From Cellulomonas sp. NTE-D12 (lineage in GTDB: Bacteria; Actinomycetota; Actinomycetes; Actinomycetales; Cellulomonadaceae), in contig NZ_AP026442.1 of the NCBI RefSeq assembly GCF_027923705.1, positions 3,038,001 to 3,102,000 on the forward strand: a DNA stretch of 64,000 nt. Reading direction: 5' to 3'. This document shows, in pieces, positions 1-8,517 of this stretch. The notes below the pieces were generated by a model that searched no databases, had not been told where the DNA came from, and was given only the letters and a program-made list of their open reading frames with translations. Each line of letters starts with the position of its first letter. The first letter of the stretch is position 1. The position numbers and the translations under genes were made by a program.

Positions 1-533
1 AGCAGGCCGGCCGTGATCAGCTGCGGGAAGATGATCGCCGGCATCAGCTGCACCGCCTGGAACTCGGTGCGGGCCACCGCCGAGGCGGCCAGGCCGAGCG
101 CGCAGCCCAGCACCGCGTCGAGCACGGCCACCAGCACCATCAGCAGGAACGGTCCCTTGACGTCCATCCCGCACACCCATACGGCGAACCCGGTGACCAC
201 CAGGGACTGCAGCAGGGCGAGCACGGCGAACGCGATCGCGTACCCGATGACGAAGTCGCCGCGGCCGATCGGCAGGGTCATCAGCCGCTCGAGGGTGCCG
301 GAGGTCCGCTCGCGCAGCGTCGCGACGGACGTGACCAGGAACATCACGATCAGCGGGAACAGGCCCACCAGCATCGGCCCGAACCTGTCGATCACGTCGG
401 TGCCGTGGAACATCCAGGCGATCAGCCCGAGCAGCAGGCACGGCAGCACCAGGATCAGCGCGATCGTCCGCGGGTCGTGGCGCAGCTGGTTCAGCACACG
501 GCCCGTCGTCGCGGCCGTCAGCCGGGGGCTCAT
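1..533 (-). CDS. ABC-2 type transporter permease (partial, 3' end outside window)
   Basis: This is the membrane subunit of an ABC exporter. Translating the minus strand from the ATG at 533 gives about 177 residues that run off the window. Hydrophobic segments are visible at about residues 25-45 and 58-75. They are followed by the ABC-2 family stretch LRERTSGTLERLMTLPIGR, after which two or three more membrane segments begin. The start codon shares an ATGA overlap with the stop of the upstream ATPase (530-533), so the two are translationally coupled subunits of one transporter. The substrate cannot be read from the sequence. TetR-controlled ABC-2 pairs of this kind often export drugs or lipids. 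Confidence 0.85.
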   Translation of the reverse strand, partial: MSPRLTAATTGRVLNQLRHDPRTIALILVLPCLLLGLIAWMFHGTDVIDRFGPMLVGLFPLIVMFLVTSVATLRERTSGTLERLMTLPIGRGDFVIGYAIAFAVLALLQSLVVTGFAVWVCGMDVKGPFLLMVLVAVLDAVLGCALGLAASAVARTEFQAVQLMPAIIFPQLITAGL

Positions 534-1288
534 GCCGCCACCGGTCCCTTCCCGGCCGCCCGGTCGACGAGGGTGAGGAAGGCGCCCTCGGCGTCGGATG
601 CGCCGGTCGCCGCGAGCAGCTCGGCCAGCGTGCCGTCGGCCAGCACCGCACCGTTGCGCATCAGCACCAGCCGGTCGCAGCGGGCCGCCTCGTCCATCAC
701 GTGGCTGGACACCAGCAGAGACCGCCCGGCGTCCCTCAACCGCCCGAACAGGTTCCACAGGTCCCGCCGCAGCACCGGGTCCAGCCCGACGGTCGGCTCG
801 TCGAGCACCAGCAGCGCCGGCGTGTTCAGCAGCGCGACCGCCAGCGAGACCCGGGACAGCTCCCCGCCGGAGAGCGTTCCGGTGAGGCGCCGCTCGAACC
901 CGGTCAGCCCCACCTGGTCGAGCACCCGCGCGGGGTCGGACGCCGGTGCCCCCAGCAGCGAGCCGGCGTAGTGGAGGTTCTCCCCCACCGTCAGGTCCGC
1001 GTACACGCTGGGCGCCTGGGTCACGTAGGCGACCTCGCGGCGCAGCGGCGGGGACCCGGCGGGCCGCCCGAGCACCGTCACCGTCCCGCCGGCCACCACC
1101 TGGGCGCCGACGATCGAGCGCATCAGCGTCGTCTTGCCGCTGCCGCTGGGTCCGAGCAGCCCGACGACCTCGCCGGCCGGGACGGTGAGGTCCAGGCCGG
1201 CGAGCACCACGTTGCCGCCCCGGACCACCCGGAGCCCGCGCACCTCGACGGCGACGGGCCGTCCGCCGCCATCCTCGTTATTCCTCAT
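530..1288 (-). CDS. ABC transporter ATP-binding protein (252 aa)
   Basis: This is the nucleotide-binding subunit that powers the ABC-2 permease downstream. It has a Walker A GPSGSGKTT at residues 46-54, a Q-loop (VTQAPSV), a signature LSGGELSRVSLA, a Walker B LLVLDEPT and a switch histidine in SSHVMDEA. Length is normal for a single-domain ATPase. I chose the ATG at 1288 (MRNNEDGG); an upstream in-frame GTG at 1357 would lengthen it into the TetR gene without adding family sequence. The nearest good Shine-Dalgarno run (GGAGGAGG) lies about 12 bases upstream, unusually far, and an inverted repeat covering the start codon fills the space. The stop overlaps the permease start by 4 bases. Confidence 0.9.
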   Translation of the reverse strand: MRNNEDGGGRPVAVEVRGLRVVRGGNVVLAGLDLTVPAGEVVGLLGPSGSGKTTLMRSIVGAQVVAGGTVTVLGRPAGSPPLRREVAYVTQAPSVYADLTVGENLHYAGSLLGAPASDPARVLDQVGLTGFERRLTGTLSGGELSRVSLAVALLNTPALLVLDEPTVGLDPVLRRDLWNLFGRLRDAGRSLLVSSHVMDEAARCDRLVLMRNGAVLADGTLAELLAATGASDAEGAFLTLVDRAAGKGPVAA

Positions 1289-2006
1289 GTGAGGAATAGT
1301 CCTCCTCCGTGTGGGCGCCCGCAAGGGGCGCCGTGGGCCGATCGGGTGACCGGACATCCGCGAGGGGTCCGGTCAGGTAGCCCTGCAGCGCCGGTCCGAC
1401 GAGCGCCGCCAGCCGGTCGGTGCCGATCCCGGCGATCTCCGGCAGCTGCAGCACGTGGCGAGCCACGAGCACACCGACCACGTGGGAGGCGGCCAGCGCC
1501 ATCCGCAGGTCGGCGTCCGGCGTCGGCAGCTCGGCCACGACCCGCGCGAACACCTGCCGGCCGAGGAACTGCGCCATCGCCTGCACGTGCGGCTCGCTGG
1601 AGCCCAGGGCACCGAACAGGACCCGAAACCGTTCGCCGTGCTCGTCCTCCCACACCTCGAGCACCGCCCGGGCCAGCCGTTCCCCGAGCCCGTCGAGCCC
1701 GCCCTCCAGCAGCTGCCCGACCACCTGCGCCGGCTCGACCCCCGTCGGCACCATCGCGGCGGCGAACAGCTCGGCCTTGTCCTCGAAGTAGTGCCGCACC
1801 AGCGCGGGGTCCACCCCGGCGCGGCGCGCCACCGACCGGACCGAGGCGCCGTCGTACCCGCGCTGGGCCAGCTCCGCACGGGCCGCGGCGACGATGTCGC
1901 CCCGGGTGTCCGAGCCGGCGGGCCGACGGCCGCGCGGCCGGGCCTGGTCCTCGCCGCCTCCGACCGCGCCCGCGGCGCCGTCGGCCGCCCGCGCTCGTCC
2001 CGCCAC
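1278..2006 (-). CDS. TetR/AcrR family transcriptional regulator (242 aa)
   Basis: This is a DNA-binding repressor expected to control the ABC exporter that follows in the same direction. After a disordered Arg/Gly-rich leader of about 30 residues there is a TetR helix-turn-helix domain (about residues 34-80): TRGDIVAAARAELAQRGYDG, then VARRAGVDPALVRHYFEDK with the typical recognition-helix ending. The rest is the helical ligand-binding and dimerisation domain. GTG at 2006 is the first in-frame start; a later start would remove only disordered residues. The 3' end overlaps the ATPase start by 11 bases. A palindrome at this junction is the obvious candidate binding site. Confidence 0.88.
   Translation of the reverse strand: MAGRARAADGAAGAVGGGEDQARPRGRRPAGSDTRGDIVAAARAELAQRGYDGASVRSVARRAGVDPALVRHYFEDKAELFAAAMVPTGVEPAQVVGQLLEGGLDGLGERLARAVLEVWEDEHGERFRVLFGALGSSEPHVQAMAQFLGRQVFARVVAELPTPDADLRMALAASHVVGVLVARHVLQLPEIAGIGTDRLAALVGPALQGYLTGPLADVRSPDRPTAPLAGAHTEEDYSSHEE
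1279..1298. promoter_or_regulatory. Palindrome over the ABC ATPase start codon (candidate TetR operator or RNA hairpin)
   Basis: TATTCCTCA and TGAGGAATA form perfect 9-base inverted arms separated by 2 bases. On the minus strand the repeat contains the last codons of the TetR gene and the ATG of the ATPase gene (1288-1286). TetR proteins bind palindromes of about this size, so it is a candidate operator inside the operon. In the transcript the same sequence could fold into a short hairpin that holds the AUG. The sequence does not show which role applies. Confidence 0.5.
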
Positions 2007-2033
2007 GGCCCCCAGCGTAGGGACTGCGGACAG

Positions 2034-2075
2034 CCGACGACCCGCCCTCCGAGGTGCCGGAGGGCGGGTCGTCGG
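2034..2075 (-). terminator. Strong hairpin terminator after the sugar permease gene
   Basis: A perfect 17-bp GC-rich stem (2034-2050 with 2059-2075) encloses an 8-base loop. It lies 39 bases past the stop of the importer permease and just upstream of the TetR gene. There is no clear U-tract, which is common in high-GC actinobacteria. It would insulate the TetR/exporter operon from the importer operon. Confidence 0.7.
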
Positions 2076-2113
2076 CGCCGGGCGGGCTGTGCCCGGCGGT
2101 GGAGCTGCGCTGG

Positions 2114-3295
2114 TCAGCGGCTGACGCCGGCCCGCCGCTTGTTGTACACGTCGAACGCGACGGCCATCAGCAGCACCAGGCCCTTGATGGCCTGCTGGTA
2201 GTCGATGCCCACGCCCATGATCGACATGCCGTTGTTCATCACACCGATGATCAGGCCACCGGCGATGGTGCCGACCACGGTGCCGACACCGCCGGTCACC
2301 GCCGCACCGCCGATGAAGGCGGCTGCGATGGCGTCGAGCTCGAAGCCGGTACCGGCCTTCGGGTTGGCCAGGTTCAGGCGGGCCGTGAACACCAGGCCGG
2401 CGAGCGCGGACAGCACGCCCATGTTGACGAAGATCCAGAAGTTGACCCACTTGACCTTGATGCCGGACAGGGTGGCCGCGTTCAGGTTGCCGCCGATCAT
2501 GAACACGTGGCGGCCGAAGACGCTGTTCTTGGTGACGGCCGCGTACACGAGGATCAGCGCCGCCAGGATGATCAGCACGATCGGCAGGCCCTTGTAGTTG
2601 GCCAGCTCCCAGGCGAACGCCATGACGACCGCGCCCATGATGACGATCTGGCCGATGAACAGCGGCATCGACTCGACGTCCTGCTGGTAGGCGATGCGGG
2701 CACGGCGCTTGCGCCACTGGCTGAAGGCATAGCCGATCACGCCGAGGGCACCGAGCAGCAGCGTGAACGCGTCGAACCCGTTGCCGCCCATGACCCCGTT
2801 GAGGTAGCCGGACGCGATGTTGCGGAAGTCGTCCGGGAACGGCGAGATCTGGGTGTTGCCCAGCGTCACCATCGTGGCGCCGCGGAACAGGAGCATGCCG
2901 GCCAGCGTGACGATGAACGCCGGGATGCCGACGAACGCCACCCAGTAGCCCTGCCAGGCGCCCACCAGGGCGCCGACCACCAGCGCGGCGACCACGCCGA
3001 TCCACCACGGCAGGCCGTGCCGGACGGTGACCACACCGGCGACGGCGCCGGTGAACGCCACCACCGAACCGACCGACAGGTCGATGTGGCCGGCGATGAT
3101 CACGATGACCATGCCGATGGCCAGGATCAGGATGTAGGAGTTCTGGACGACGATGTTCGTGACGTTCTGGGGCGTCAGCAGCACGCCCTTCGTCAGGAAG
3201 TAGAACAGGATGATGATCGCAACGAATGCGAGATAGATCCCGCTCTGGCGGAAGTTCTTGGTGAAGGCGTCCTTCACCCCGGCGAGCGCGCCCAT
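2114..3295 (-). CDS. mmsB: Multiple-sugar ABC importer permease, MmsB/XylH type (393 aa)
   Basis: This is the membrane channel subunit of a CUT2-type (ribose/xylose-like) sugar importer. It is a hydrophobic protein with about ten membrane segments and the family region IAGHIDLSVGSVVAFTGAVA near residue 75. The long insert GYLNGVMGGNGFDAFTLLLG is typical of the MmsB/GguB branch rather than RbsC. I chose ATG at 3295 because AAAGGAC sits about 10 bases upstream and the ATPase stop is 5 bases away; upstream residues of the longer frame have no family character. It is the last gene of a chvE-mmsA-mmsB operon. Substrates of the family are L-arabinose, xylose, galactose or glucose; arabinose is favoured by the neighbours. 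Confidence 0.88.
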   Translation of the reverse strand: MGALAGVKDAFTKNFRQSGIYLAFVAIIILFYFLTKGVLLTPQNVTNIVVQNSYILILAIGMVIVIIAGHIDLSVGSVVAFTGAVAGVVTVRHGLPWWIGVVAALVVGALVGAWQGYWVAFVGIPAFIVTLAGMLLFRGATMVTLGNTQISPFPDDFRNIASGYLNGVMGGNGFDAFTLLLGALGVIGYAFSQWRKRRARIAYQQDVESMPLFIGQIVIMGAVVMAFAWELANYKGLPIVLIILAALILVYAAVTKNSVFGRHVFMIGGNLNAATLSGIKVKWVNFWIFVNMGVLSALAGLVFTARLNLANPKAGTGFELDAIAAAFIGGAAVTGGVGTVVGTIAGGLIIGVMNNGMSIMGVGIDYQQAIKGLVLLMAVAFDVYNKRRAGVSR

Positions 3296-3300
3296 CGGCG

Positions 3301-4830
3301 TCAGTCCTTTACCTTGGTCATGAGCTGCATGAGGGATTCCTGGGTCGCCTGCTCGCGCGGCACCACACCGGTGATCCGGCCGGCGCTCATCGCATAGATG
3401 CGATCGCACATGCCCAGGAGCTCGGGCAGCTCGGAGGAGATGAACAGCACCGCCTTCCCGGCGTCCGCGAGGCGGTTGATGATCGTGTAGATCTCGTACT
3501 TGGCGCCCACGTCGATGCCGCGCGTCGGCTCGTCGAGGATCAGCACGTCAGGGTCGGCGAAGATCCACTTGCTCAGCACGACCTTCTGCTGGTTGCCGCC
3601 GGACAGCTTGCCGGCGAGCGCCAGGACCGAGGGGGCCTTGATGTTCATCGAGACGCGCGAGTCCTGCGCGACCTTGGTCTCCTCGTTGTCGTTGACCCAG
3701 CCGCGGCGGGACACCTTGCCGAGGGCGGCGACCGAGATGTTCTGCTTGATCGTCTCGATCAGGTTGAGGCCGTAGCGCTTGCGGTCCTCCGTGGCGTACG
3801 CGATGCCGGCGGCGATCGCGTCCGGCACGGTGTGCAGGCGCAGCTCCTTGCCGTCCTTGATCACCCGGCCCGAGATGTCGGCGCCGTAGGCCCGGCCGAA
3901 CACGCTCATCGCCAGCTCGGTGCGGCCCGCACCCATCAGACCTGCCAGGCCGACGATCTCGCCGCGCCGCACGTTCAGGGAGGCGTGGTCGACAACGACG
4001 CGCTCGTGCTGGATCGGGTGGTGCACGGTCCAGTCCTCGACCCGGAGGACCTCCTCGCCGATGGTCGGCGTGTGCTCCGGGAACCGGTGCTCGAGGTCGC
4101 GACCCACCATGCCGCGGATGATCCGGTCCTCCGTGACCTCGTCGCGCTTCATGTCGAGCGTCTCGATGGTGCGGCCGTCCCGGATGACCGTCGTGGAGTC
4201 GGCGATCTCGGCGATCTCGTTGAGCTTGTGGGAGATCATGATCGAGGTGATGCCCTGCCCCTTGAGCTGCCGGAGCAGGTTGAGCAGGTGCTCGGAGTCC
4301 GCGTCGTTCAGCGCCGACGTGGGCTCGTCCAGGATGAGGAGCTTGACCTCCTTGGAGAGCGCCTTGGCGATCTCCACCAGCTGCTGCTTGCCGACCCCGA
4401 TGTCCGCGATGCGGGTGGTCGGGTTCTCGGTCAGGCCGACTCGCGCCATGAGGCGCGCGGCCTCGGCGTTCGTCTTGTTCCAGTCGATGAAGCCACGCTG
4501 CGACAGCTCGTTGCCGACGAAGATGTTCTCCGCGATCGACAGCAGCGGGTTGAGCGCGAGCTCCTGGTGGATGATGACGATCCCGCGCTGCTCGCTCGCG
4601 CGGATGCTGTTGAACTTGCACAGCTCGCCGTCGAAGTAGATCTCGCCCTCGTAGTCCCCGTACGGGTAGACGCCCGAGAGCACCTTCATCAGCGTCGACT
4701 TGCCGGCGCCGTTCTCTCCGCAGATCGCGTGGATCTCGGCCCGCGCGACCGTGAGGTTCACGTCCTGGAGCGCCTTGACTCCGGGGAACGTCTTGGTGAT
4801 GCCACGCATCTGGAGGATGTCGTCACTCAT
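3301..4830 (-). CDS. mmsA: Multiple-sugar ABC importer ATPase, tandem-domain MmsA/XylG type (509 aa)
   Basis: This fused double ATPase of a CUT2 importer hydrolyses ATP to drive sugar uptake through the MmsB channel. Domain 1 has Walker A GENGAGKST (residues 38-46) and Walker B LLILDEPTSALN. Domain 2 has the degenerate GLMGAGRTE in place of Walker A, a signature LSGGNQQKVVLSKW and Walker B VLILDEPTRGID. A degenerate second P-loop is usual for this family. Length and domain order match MmsA/GguA. It starts at ATG 4830 after a hairpin that separates it from the binding-protein gene, and ends 5 bases before the permease start. Confidence 0.92.
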   Translation of the reverse strand: MSDDILQMRGITKTFPGVKALQDVNLTVARAEIHAICGENGAGKSTLMKVLSGVYPYGDYEGEIYFDGELCKFNSIRASEQRGIVIIHQELALNPLLSIAENIFVGNELSQRGFIDWNKTNAEAARLMARVGLTENPTTRIADIGVGKQQLVEIAKALSKEVKLLILDEPTSALNDADSEHLLNLLRQLKGQGITSIMISHKLNEIAEIADSTTVIRDGRTIETLDMKRDEVTEDRIIRGMVGRDLEHRFPEHTPTIGEEVLRVEDWTVHHPIQHERVVVDHASLNVRRGEIVGLAGLMGAGRTELAMSVFGRAYGADISGRVIKDGKELRLHTVPDAIAAGIAYATEDRKRYGLNLIETIKQNISVAALGKVSRRGWVNDNEETKVAQDSRVSMNIKAPSVLALAGKLSGGNQQKVVLSKWIFADPDVLILDEPTRGIDVGAKYEIYTIINRLADAGKAVLFISSELPELLGMCDRIYAMSAGRITGVVPREQATQESLMQLMTKVKD

Positions 4831-4858
4831 GTGCCCAACCGATCCTGCTGTCTCGGGG

Positions 4859-4891
4859 CGGCGCCCCGCCGGAACTACCGGCGGGGCGCCG
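4859..4891 (-). promoter_or_regulatory. Intercistronic hairpin between chvE and mmsA
   Basis: A perfect 14-bp stem (4859-4872 with 4878-4891) with a 5-base loop lies between the binding-protein stop and the ATPase start. In sugar-importer operons such hairpins usually stabilise the 3' end of the binding-protein message or partly stop transcription. The result is far more binding protein than membrane subunits. An equivalent hairpin occurs in the alpha-xyloside operon at 23203-23241. Confidence 0.65.
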
Positions 4892-4913
4892 CGCTGCTGA
4901 TCGAGGCGGGACG

Positions 4914-6062
4914 TCAGCTCAGCTGCGCCTCGGTGTAGTAGCCACCGTCGACGAGGACCTTCTTGTAGTTGTCCTTCGTGATGATCTGCGACTCGAGCAG
5001 GTAGGACGGGACCACCTTGACGCCGTTGTCGTAGGTCTTGGTGTCGGTGACCTTCGGCTCCTGACCCTTGAGGATCGCGTCGGTCATGGCAACCGTGACC
5101 TTGGCCAGCTCACGGGTGTCCTTGTAGATGGTCGAGTACTGCTCGCCCTTGATGATCGACTTGACCGAGGCCGCCTCGGCGTCCTGGCCGGTCACGATCG
5201 GGTACGGCTGGCTGGCAGTGCCGTAGCCGACGCCCTTGAGGGCGCCGAGGATGCCGATCGACAGACCGTCGTACGGGGACAGCACGCCGGCGACCTTGGA
5301 GCCGTCCGCGTAGGTGGACGTCAGCAGGTTCTCCATGCGGGACTGCGCCGTGGCCGGGTCCCACCGCAGCGTGGCGATGGTCTTGAAGTCGGTCTGGCCG
5401 GACTTGACGACCAGGACCTTCTTGTCGATGTACGGCTTGAGGACGCTCATCGCGCCGTTGTAGAAGAACGTCGCGTTGTTGTCGTCCGGCGAGCCGGCGA
5501 ACAGCTCGATGTTGAGCGGGCCGGTCTTGCCGGCGTCCTTGCCCGAGGCGTCGAGGACACCCAGGCCGGTCAGCAGCGAGGTGGCCTGCTGCACGCCCAC
5601 CTTGAAGTTGTCGAACGTCGTGTAGTAGTCCACGTTCGCCGAGTTGCGGATCAGGCGGTCGTACGCGATGACCTTGATGCCGTTGGAGTGGGCCTGCTCG
5701 AGCTGGCTGGTGAGGGCCGTGCCGTCGATCGAGGCGACGATCAGGACCTTGGCGCCCTTGGTGATCATCGTGTCGATCTGGTTCACCTGGGTGGGGATGT
5801 CGTCCTCGGCGTACTGCAGGTCGACCTTGTAGCCCAGGGCCTCGAGCTGGCTCTTGACGTTGTTGCCGTCGTTGATCCAGCGCTCGGAGGACTTGGTCGG
5901 CATCGCGACGCCGATCAGGTCGCCCTTGGTGGCGGCGCCGCCACCGGCGGTGCTGCCGGCGGTGGAACCCGAGGTGGAGCCCGCGCCGCCGCCGCTGCAC
6001 GCGGCCATCGTCAGGGACAGGGTGAATGCTGCCGCAATGGCAGCGATGCGCTTGACGTGCAT
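4914..6062 (-). CDS. chvE: Sugar-binding lipoprotein of the multiple-sugar importer, ChvE type (382 aa)
   Basis: This is the extracellular, lipid-anchored sugar-binding protein feeding MmsAB. A signal peptide ends in the lipobox TMAAC (acylated Cys22) and a Ser/Gly linker follows. Then comes the periplasmic-binding fold IGVAMPTKSSERWINDG, with AYDRLIRN near residue 140 and GQDAEAASV near residue 300, both characteristic of ChvE/xylose-binding proteins. Length is normal. The start at 6062 has GAGGAG 7 bases upstream. It is the first gene of the importer operon. Its promoter region carries a LacI-type operator nearly identical to that of araB, so it is probably induced together with arabinose catabolism. 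Confidence 0.9.
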   Translation of the reverse strand: MHVKRIAAIAAAFTLSLTMAACSGGGAGSTSGSTAGSTAGGGAATKGDLIGVAMPTKSSERWINDGNNVKSQLEALGYKVDLQYAEDDIPTQVNQIDTMITKGAKVLIVASIDGTALTSQLEQAHSNGIKVIAYDRLIRNSANVDYYTTFDNFKVGVQQATSLLTGLGVLDASGKDAGKTGPLNIELFAGSPDDNNATFFYNGAMSVLKPYIDKKVLVVKSGQTDFKTIATLRWDPATAQSRMENLLTSTYADGSKVAGVLSPYDGLSIGILGALKGVGYGTASQPYPIVTGQDAEAASVKSIIKGEQYSTIYKDTRELAKVTVAMTDAILKGQEPKVTDTKTYDNGVKVVPSYLLESQIITKDNYKKVLVDGGYYTEAQLS

Positions 6063-6176
6063 CGATGATCTCCTCGTTGAGATTCACGGCCATACGACGA
6101 TATGGCCGCGGGTACTGCGTCTGTGGTGCTCAGACGGACGAAGGTAAACCTCCGGCGTCACGTGTTCTCGTGGTCC

Positions 6177-6206
6177 AGGTTAGCGCTCACATCTGCGTTT
6201 TCCCAA
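6177..6206 (-). promoter_or_regulatory. chvE promoter with LacI-type operator
   Basis: On the minus strand, TTGGGA (6206-6201) and TAACCT (6182-6177) form a -35/-10 pair with an 18-base spacer. The palindrome GATGTGAGCGCTAACC (6193-6178 on the minus strand) overlaps the spacer and -10. Its core matches the operator of araB at 10196-10211. Binding there would block RNA polymerase. Confidence 0.65.
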
Positions 6207-6233
6207 GGCCGTGGAGTCACATTTGGGTAACAG

Positions 6234-7739
6234 CTAGATTCGCTGCGCCAGGCGGTAATACGCGGCGTTGAAGCGCACCTGGTCGCGGAACCCGCGGGCC
6301 GTGGTGGCCTCGTCGATGACGAGCAGCTCGGTGCGCGCGATGGTGGCGAACACCTCGAAGGCGTCGACGCCGGCGGCCGTGGACAGCACCGTGTGGTGCG
6401 CCCCGCCGGCGGTCAGCCAGGCCTCCGCCGACGTGGTGAAGTCGGGGCGCGGCTTCCAGACGGCCCGGGCGACCGGCAGGTTCGGCAGCGCCGGGTGCTC
6501 CACCAGGTCGACGACGTTGGCGGTCAGCCGGAACCGGTCCCGCATGTCCGCGAGCGACACCACGACGCCGACGCCCGGGTCGGCGTCGAAGACCATGCGG
6601 ACCGGGTCCTCCTTGCCGCCGATGCCGAGCGGGTGGATCTCGACCTTCGGCGTCGAGGTGGTCAGCGACGGGCAGATCTCGAGCATGTGCGCACCGAGGA
6701 TGCGCTCGTCGCCCGGGGTCAGGTCGTAGGTGTAGTCCTCCATCAGCGACGCGCCACCGGGCAGGCCGGCGCCCATCACCTTGGCGGCGCGGACCAGCAC
6801 GGCCGTCTTCCAGTCGCCCTCGGCGCCGAAGCCGTAGCCCTTGGCCATCAGGCGCTGCACGGCGATGCCCGGGAGCTGGCGCAGCGCGCCGAGGTCCTCG
6901 AAGTTCGTCGTGAACGCCTTGGCGCCCAGCTCCCCGAGGAACGCCTCGAGCGCCGCCTCCTGGCGGGCCGCGTACCGCAGGGACTCGTGCCGCTCGCCAC
7001 CCTTGCGCAGCTCCGGCACCACGTCGTACAGGTCCTCGTACTCCGCGACCAGGGAGTCGACCGTGGCGTTCTCGACCGCGTCCACCGCGGCGACGAGGTC
7101 GTTGACGCCCCACGTGTTCACGCTGACGCCGAAGACGTGCTCCGCCTCGGTCTTGTCGCCCTCGGTCACGGCGACGTTGCGCATGTTGTCGCCGAAGCGC
7201 GCCAGGCGCAGCTCGTGCGTGGCGGCCCAGCCGGCGGCACCGCGCACCCAGGTGCCGACGCGCGCGGTGACGGTCGGGTTCGAGGCGTGGCCGACGACGG
7301 TGGTGCGGGCCACGCCGAGGCGGGCCAGCGCGTAGCCGTACTCGCGGTCGCCGTGCGCGGCCTGGTTGAGGTTCATGAAGTCGAAGTCGATGCCGTCCCA
7401 CGGCAGCTCGACGTTCGCCTGGGTGTGCAGGTGCAGCAGGGGCTTGCTCAGCACGTCCAGGCCGGCGATCCACATCTTGGCCGGGGAGAACGTGTGCATC
7501 CAGGTGATGACGCCGAGGACGTCGTCACGGCTGTTCGCGTCGAGCATCGCCCGGCGGATCGCGGCGGAGTCGGTCAGCACCGGCTTCCAGACGATCGTGG
7601 CCGGCACGTCGTCGCTCGCGCCGAGGGTGCGCGCGACCTCCTGCGACTGCTCCGCCACCTGGCGCAGCGTCTCCTCGCCGTACAGGCCCTGGCTCCCGGT
7701 CAGGAACCAGACCTCGCGGTCGGCGTACGGCTTGCTCAT
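6234..7739 (-). CDS. araA: L-arabinose isomerase (501 aa)
   Basis: This enzyme converts L-arabinose to L-ribulose, the first step of bacterial arabinose breakdown, in the cytoplasm with Mn2+. The whole protein matches AraA: N-terminal EVWFLTGSQGLYG, then LGVITWMHTFSPAKMW near residue 90, GDREYGYALARLGV, KGYGFGAEGDWKTA near 305 and MEDYTYDL near 335. The last two carry the two metal-binding glutamates. At 501 residues it is full length. The ATG at 7739 shares an ATGA overlap with the araD stop, so translation is coupled. Order on the minus strand is araB-araD-araA. Confidence 0.97.
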   Translation of the reverse strand: MSKPYADREVWFLTGSQGLYGEETLRQVAEQSQEVARTLGASDDVPATIVWKPVLTDSAAIRRAMLDANSRDDVLGVITWMHTFSPAKMWIAGLDVLSKPLLHLHTQANVELPWDGIDFDFMNLNQAAHGDREYGYALARLGVARTTVVGHASNPTVTARVGTWVRGAAGWAATHELRLARFGDNMRNVAVTEGDKTEAEHVFGVSVNTWGVNDLVAAVDAVENATVDSLVAEYEDLYDVVPELRKGGERHESLRYAARQEAALEAFLGELGAKAFTTNFEDLGALRQLPGIAVQRLMAKGYGFGAEGDWKTAVLVRAAKVMGAGLPGGASLMEDYTYDLTPGDERILGAHMLEICPSLTTSTPKVEIHPLGIGGKEDPVRMVFDADPGVGVVVSLADMRDRFRLTANVVDLVEHPALPNLPVARAVWKPRPDFTTSAEAWLTAGGAHHTVLSTAAGVDAFEVFATIARTELLVIDEATTARGFRDQVRFNAAYYRLAQRI

Positions 7740-8491
7740 GCTCGGGACTCCTCGTCGAGTGCGGAACCGGTGGAGACCGGGGCGCTGTCGCCCTGGCCGT
7801 AGACGTTCTGGTAGCGGGCGTACAGCGCGTCGATGTGGCGCTGGTCGATGGGGATCAGCTCGCCCAGCTGGCGGGACAGGTGCACCGTGCGGGCGACCTC
7901 CTCGACCATGACGGCCGCCTTGACGGCGTCCTTCGCGTCGCGGCCGATGGTGAAGGGGCCGTGGTTCTGCATCAGCACGGCCCGGCTGCGGGAGCCGGAC
8001 AGGGTGTCGACGATGCCGCGGCCGATCGAGTCGTCGCCGATCAGGGCGAACGGGCCGACCGGGATGGGGCCACCGAACTCGTCGGCCATCATCGTCAGCA
8101 CGCACGGCACGGCCTCGCCGCGGGCCGCCCACGCCGTCGCGTACGTCGAGTGCGTGTGCACCACGCCGCCGACGTTCGGCATGTGCCGGTACACGTAGGC
8201 GTGCGCCGCGGTGTCCGACGACGGGCTGCGGGTGCCGTCGACGAGGTTGCCGTCCAGGTCGCAGACGACCATCGACTCCGGCGTCAGCTCGTCGTACGTG
8301 ACGCCCGAGGGCTTGATCACCAGCAGGTCCTCGCCGTCCTCCGCCGGGACGCGCTGCGAGACGTTGCCCGCGGTCCACACGACCAGCTCCCAGCGCGGCA
8401 GCTCGGCGTGCAGCCGGGCGACCACCTCACGGGTGCGCTCGACCTCGGCGCGCACGGCGGCCGAGTACTCGGACAGGGGTCGGACGGTCAT
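7736..8491 (-). CDS. araD: L-ribulose-5-phosphate 4-epimerase (251 aa)
   Basis: This enzyme converts L-ribulose 5-phosphate to D-xylulose 5-phosphate, linking arabinose to the pentose phosphate pathway. It is a class II aldolase/epimerase fold with TAGNVSQRV and KPSGVTYDEL for substrate binding. The zinc ligands are in VVHTHSTYATAWA (His-x-His), and a third histidine is in MQNHGPFTIG. The ATG at 8491 gives the usual start MTVRPLSEY. The gene lies 26 bases after the kinase stop and overlaps araA by 4 bases, fitting one araBDA transcript. Confidence 0.95.
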   Translation of the reverse strand: MTVRPLSEYSAAVRAEVERTREVVARLHAELPRWELVVWTAGNVSQRVPAEDGEDLLVIKPSGVTYDELTPESMVVCDLDGNLVDGTRSPSSDTAAHAYVYRHMPNVGGVVHTHSTYATAWAARGEAVPCVLTMMADEFGGPIPVGPFALIGDDSIGRGIVDTLSGSRSRAVLMQNHGPFTIGRDAKDAVKAAVMVEEVARTVHLSRQLGELIPIDQRHIDALYARYQNVYGQGDSAPVSTGSALDEESRA

Positions 8492-8517
8492 CGGTGACGG
8501 CTCCTGGGTCGCGGGGG

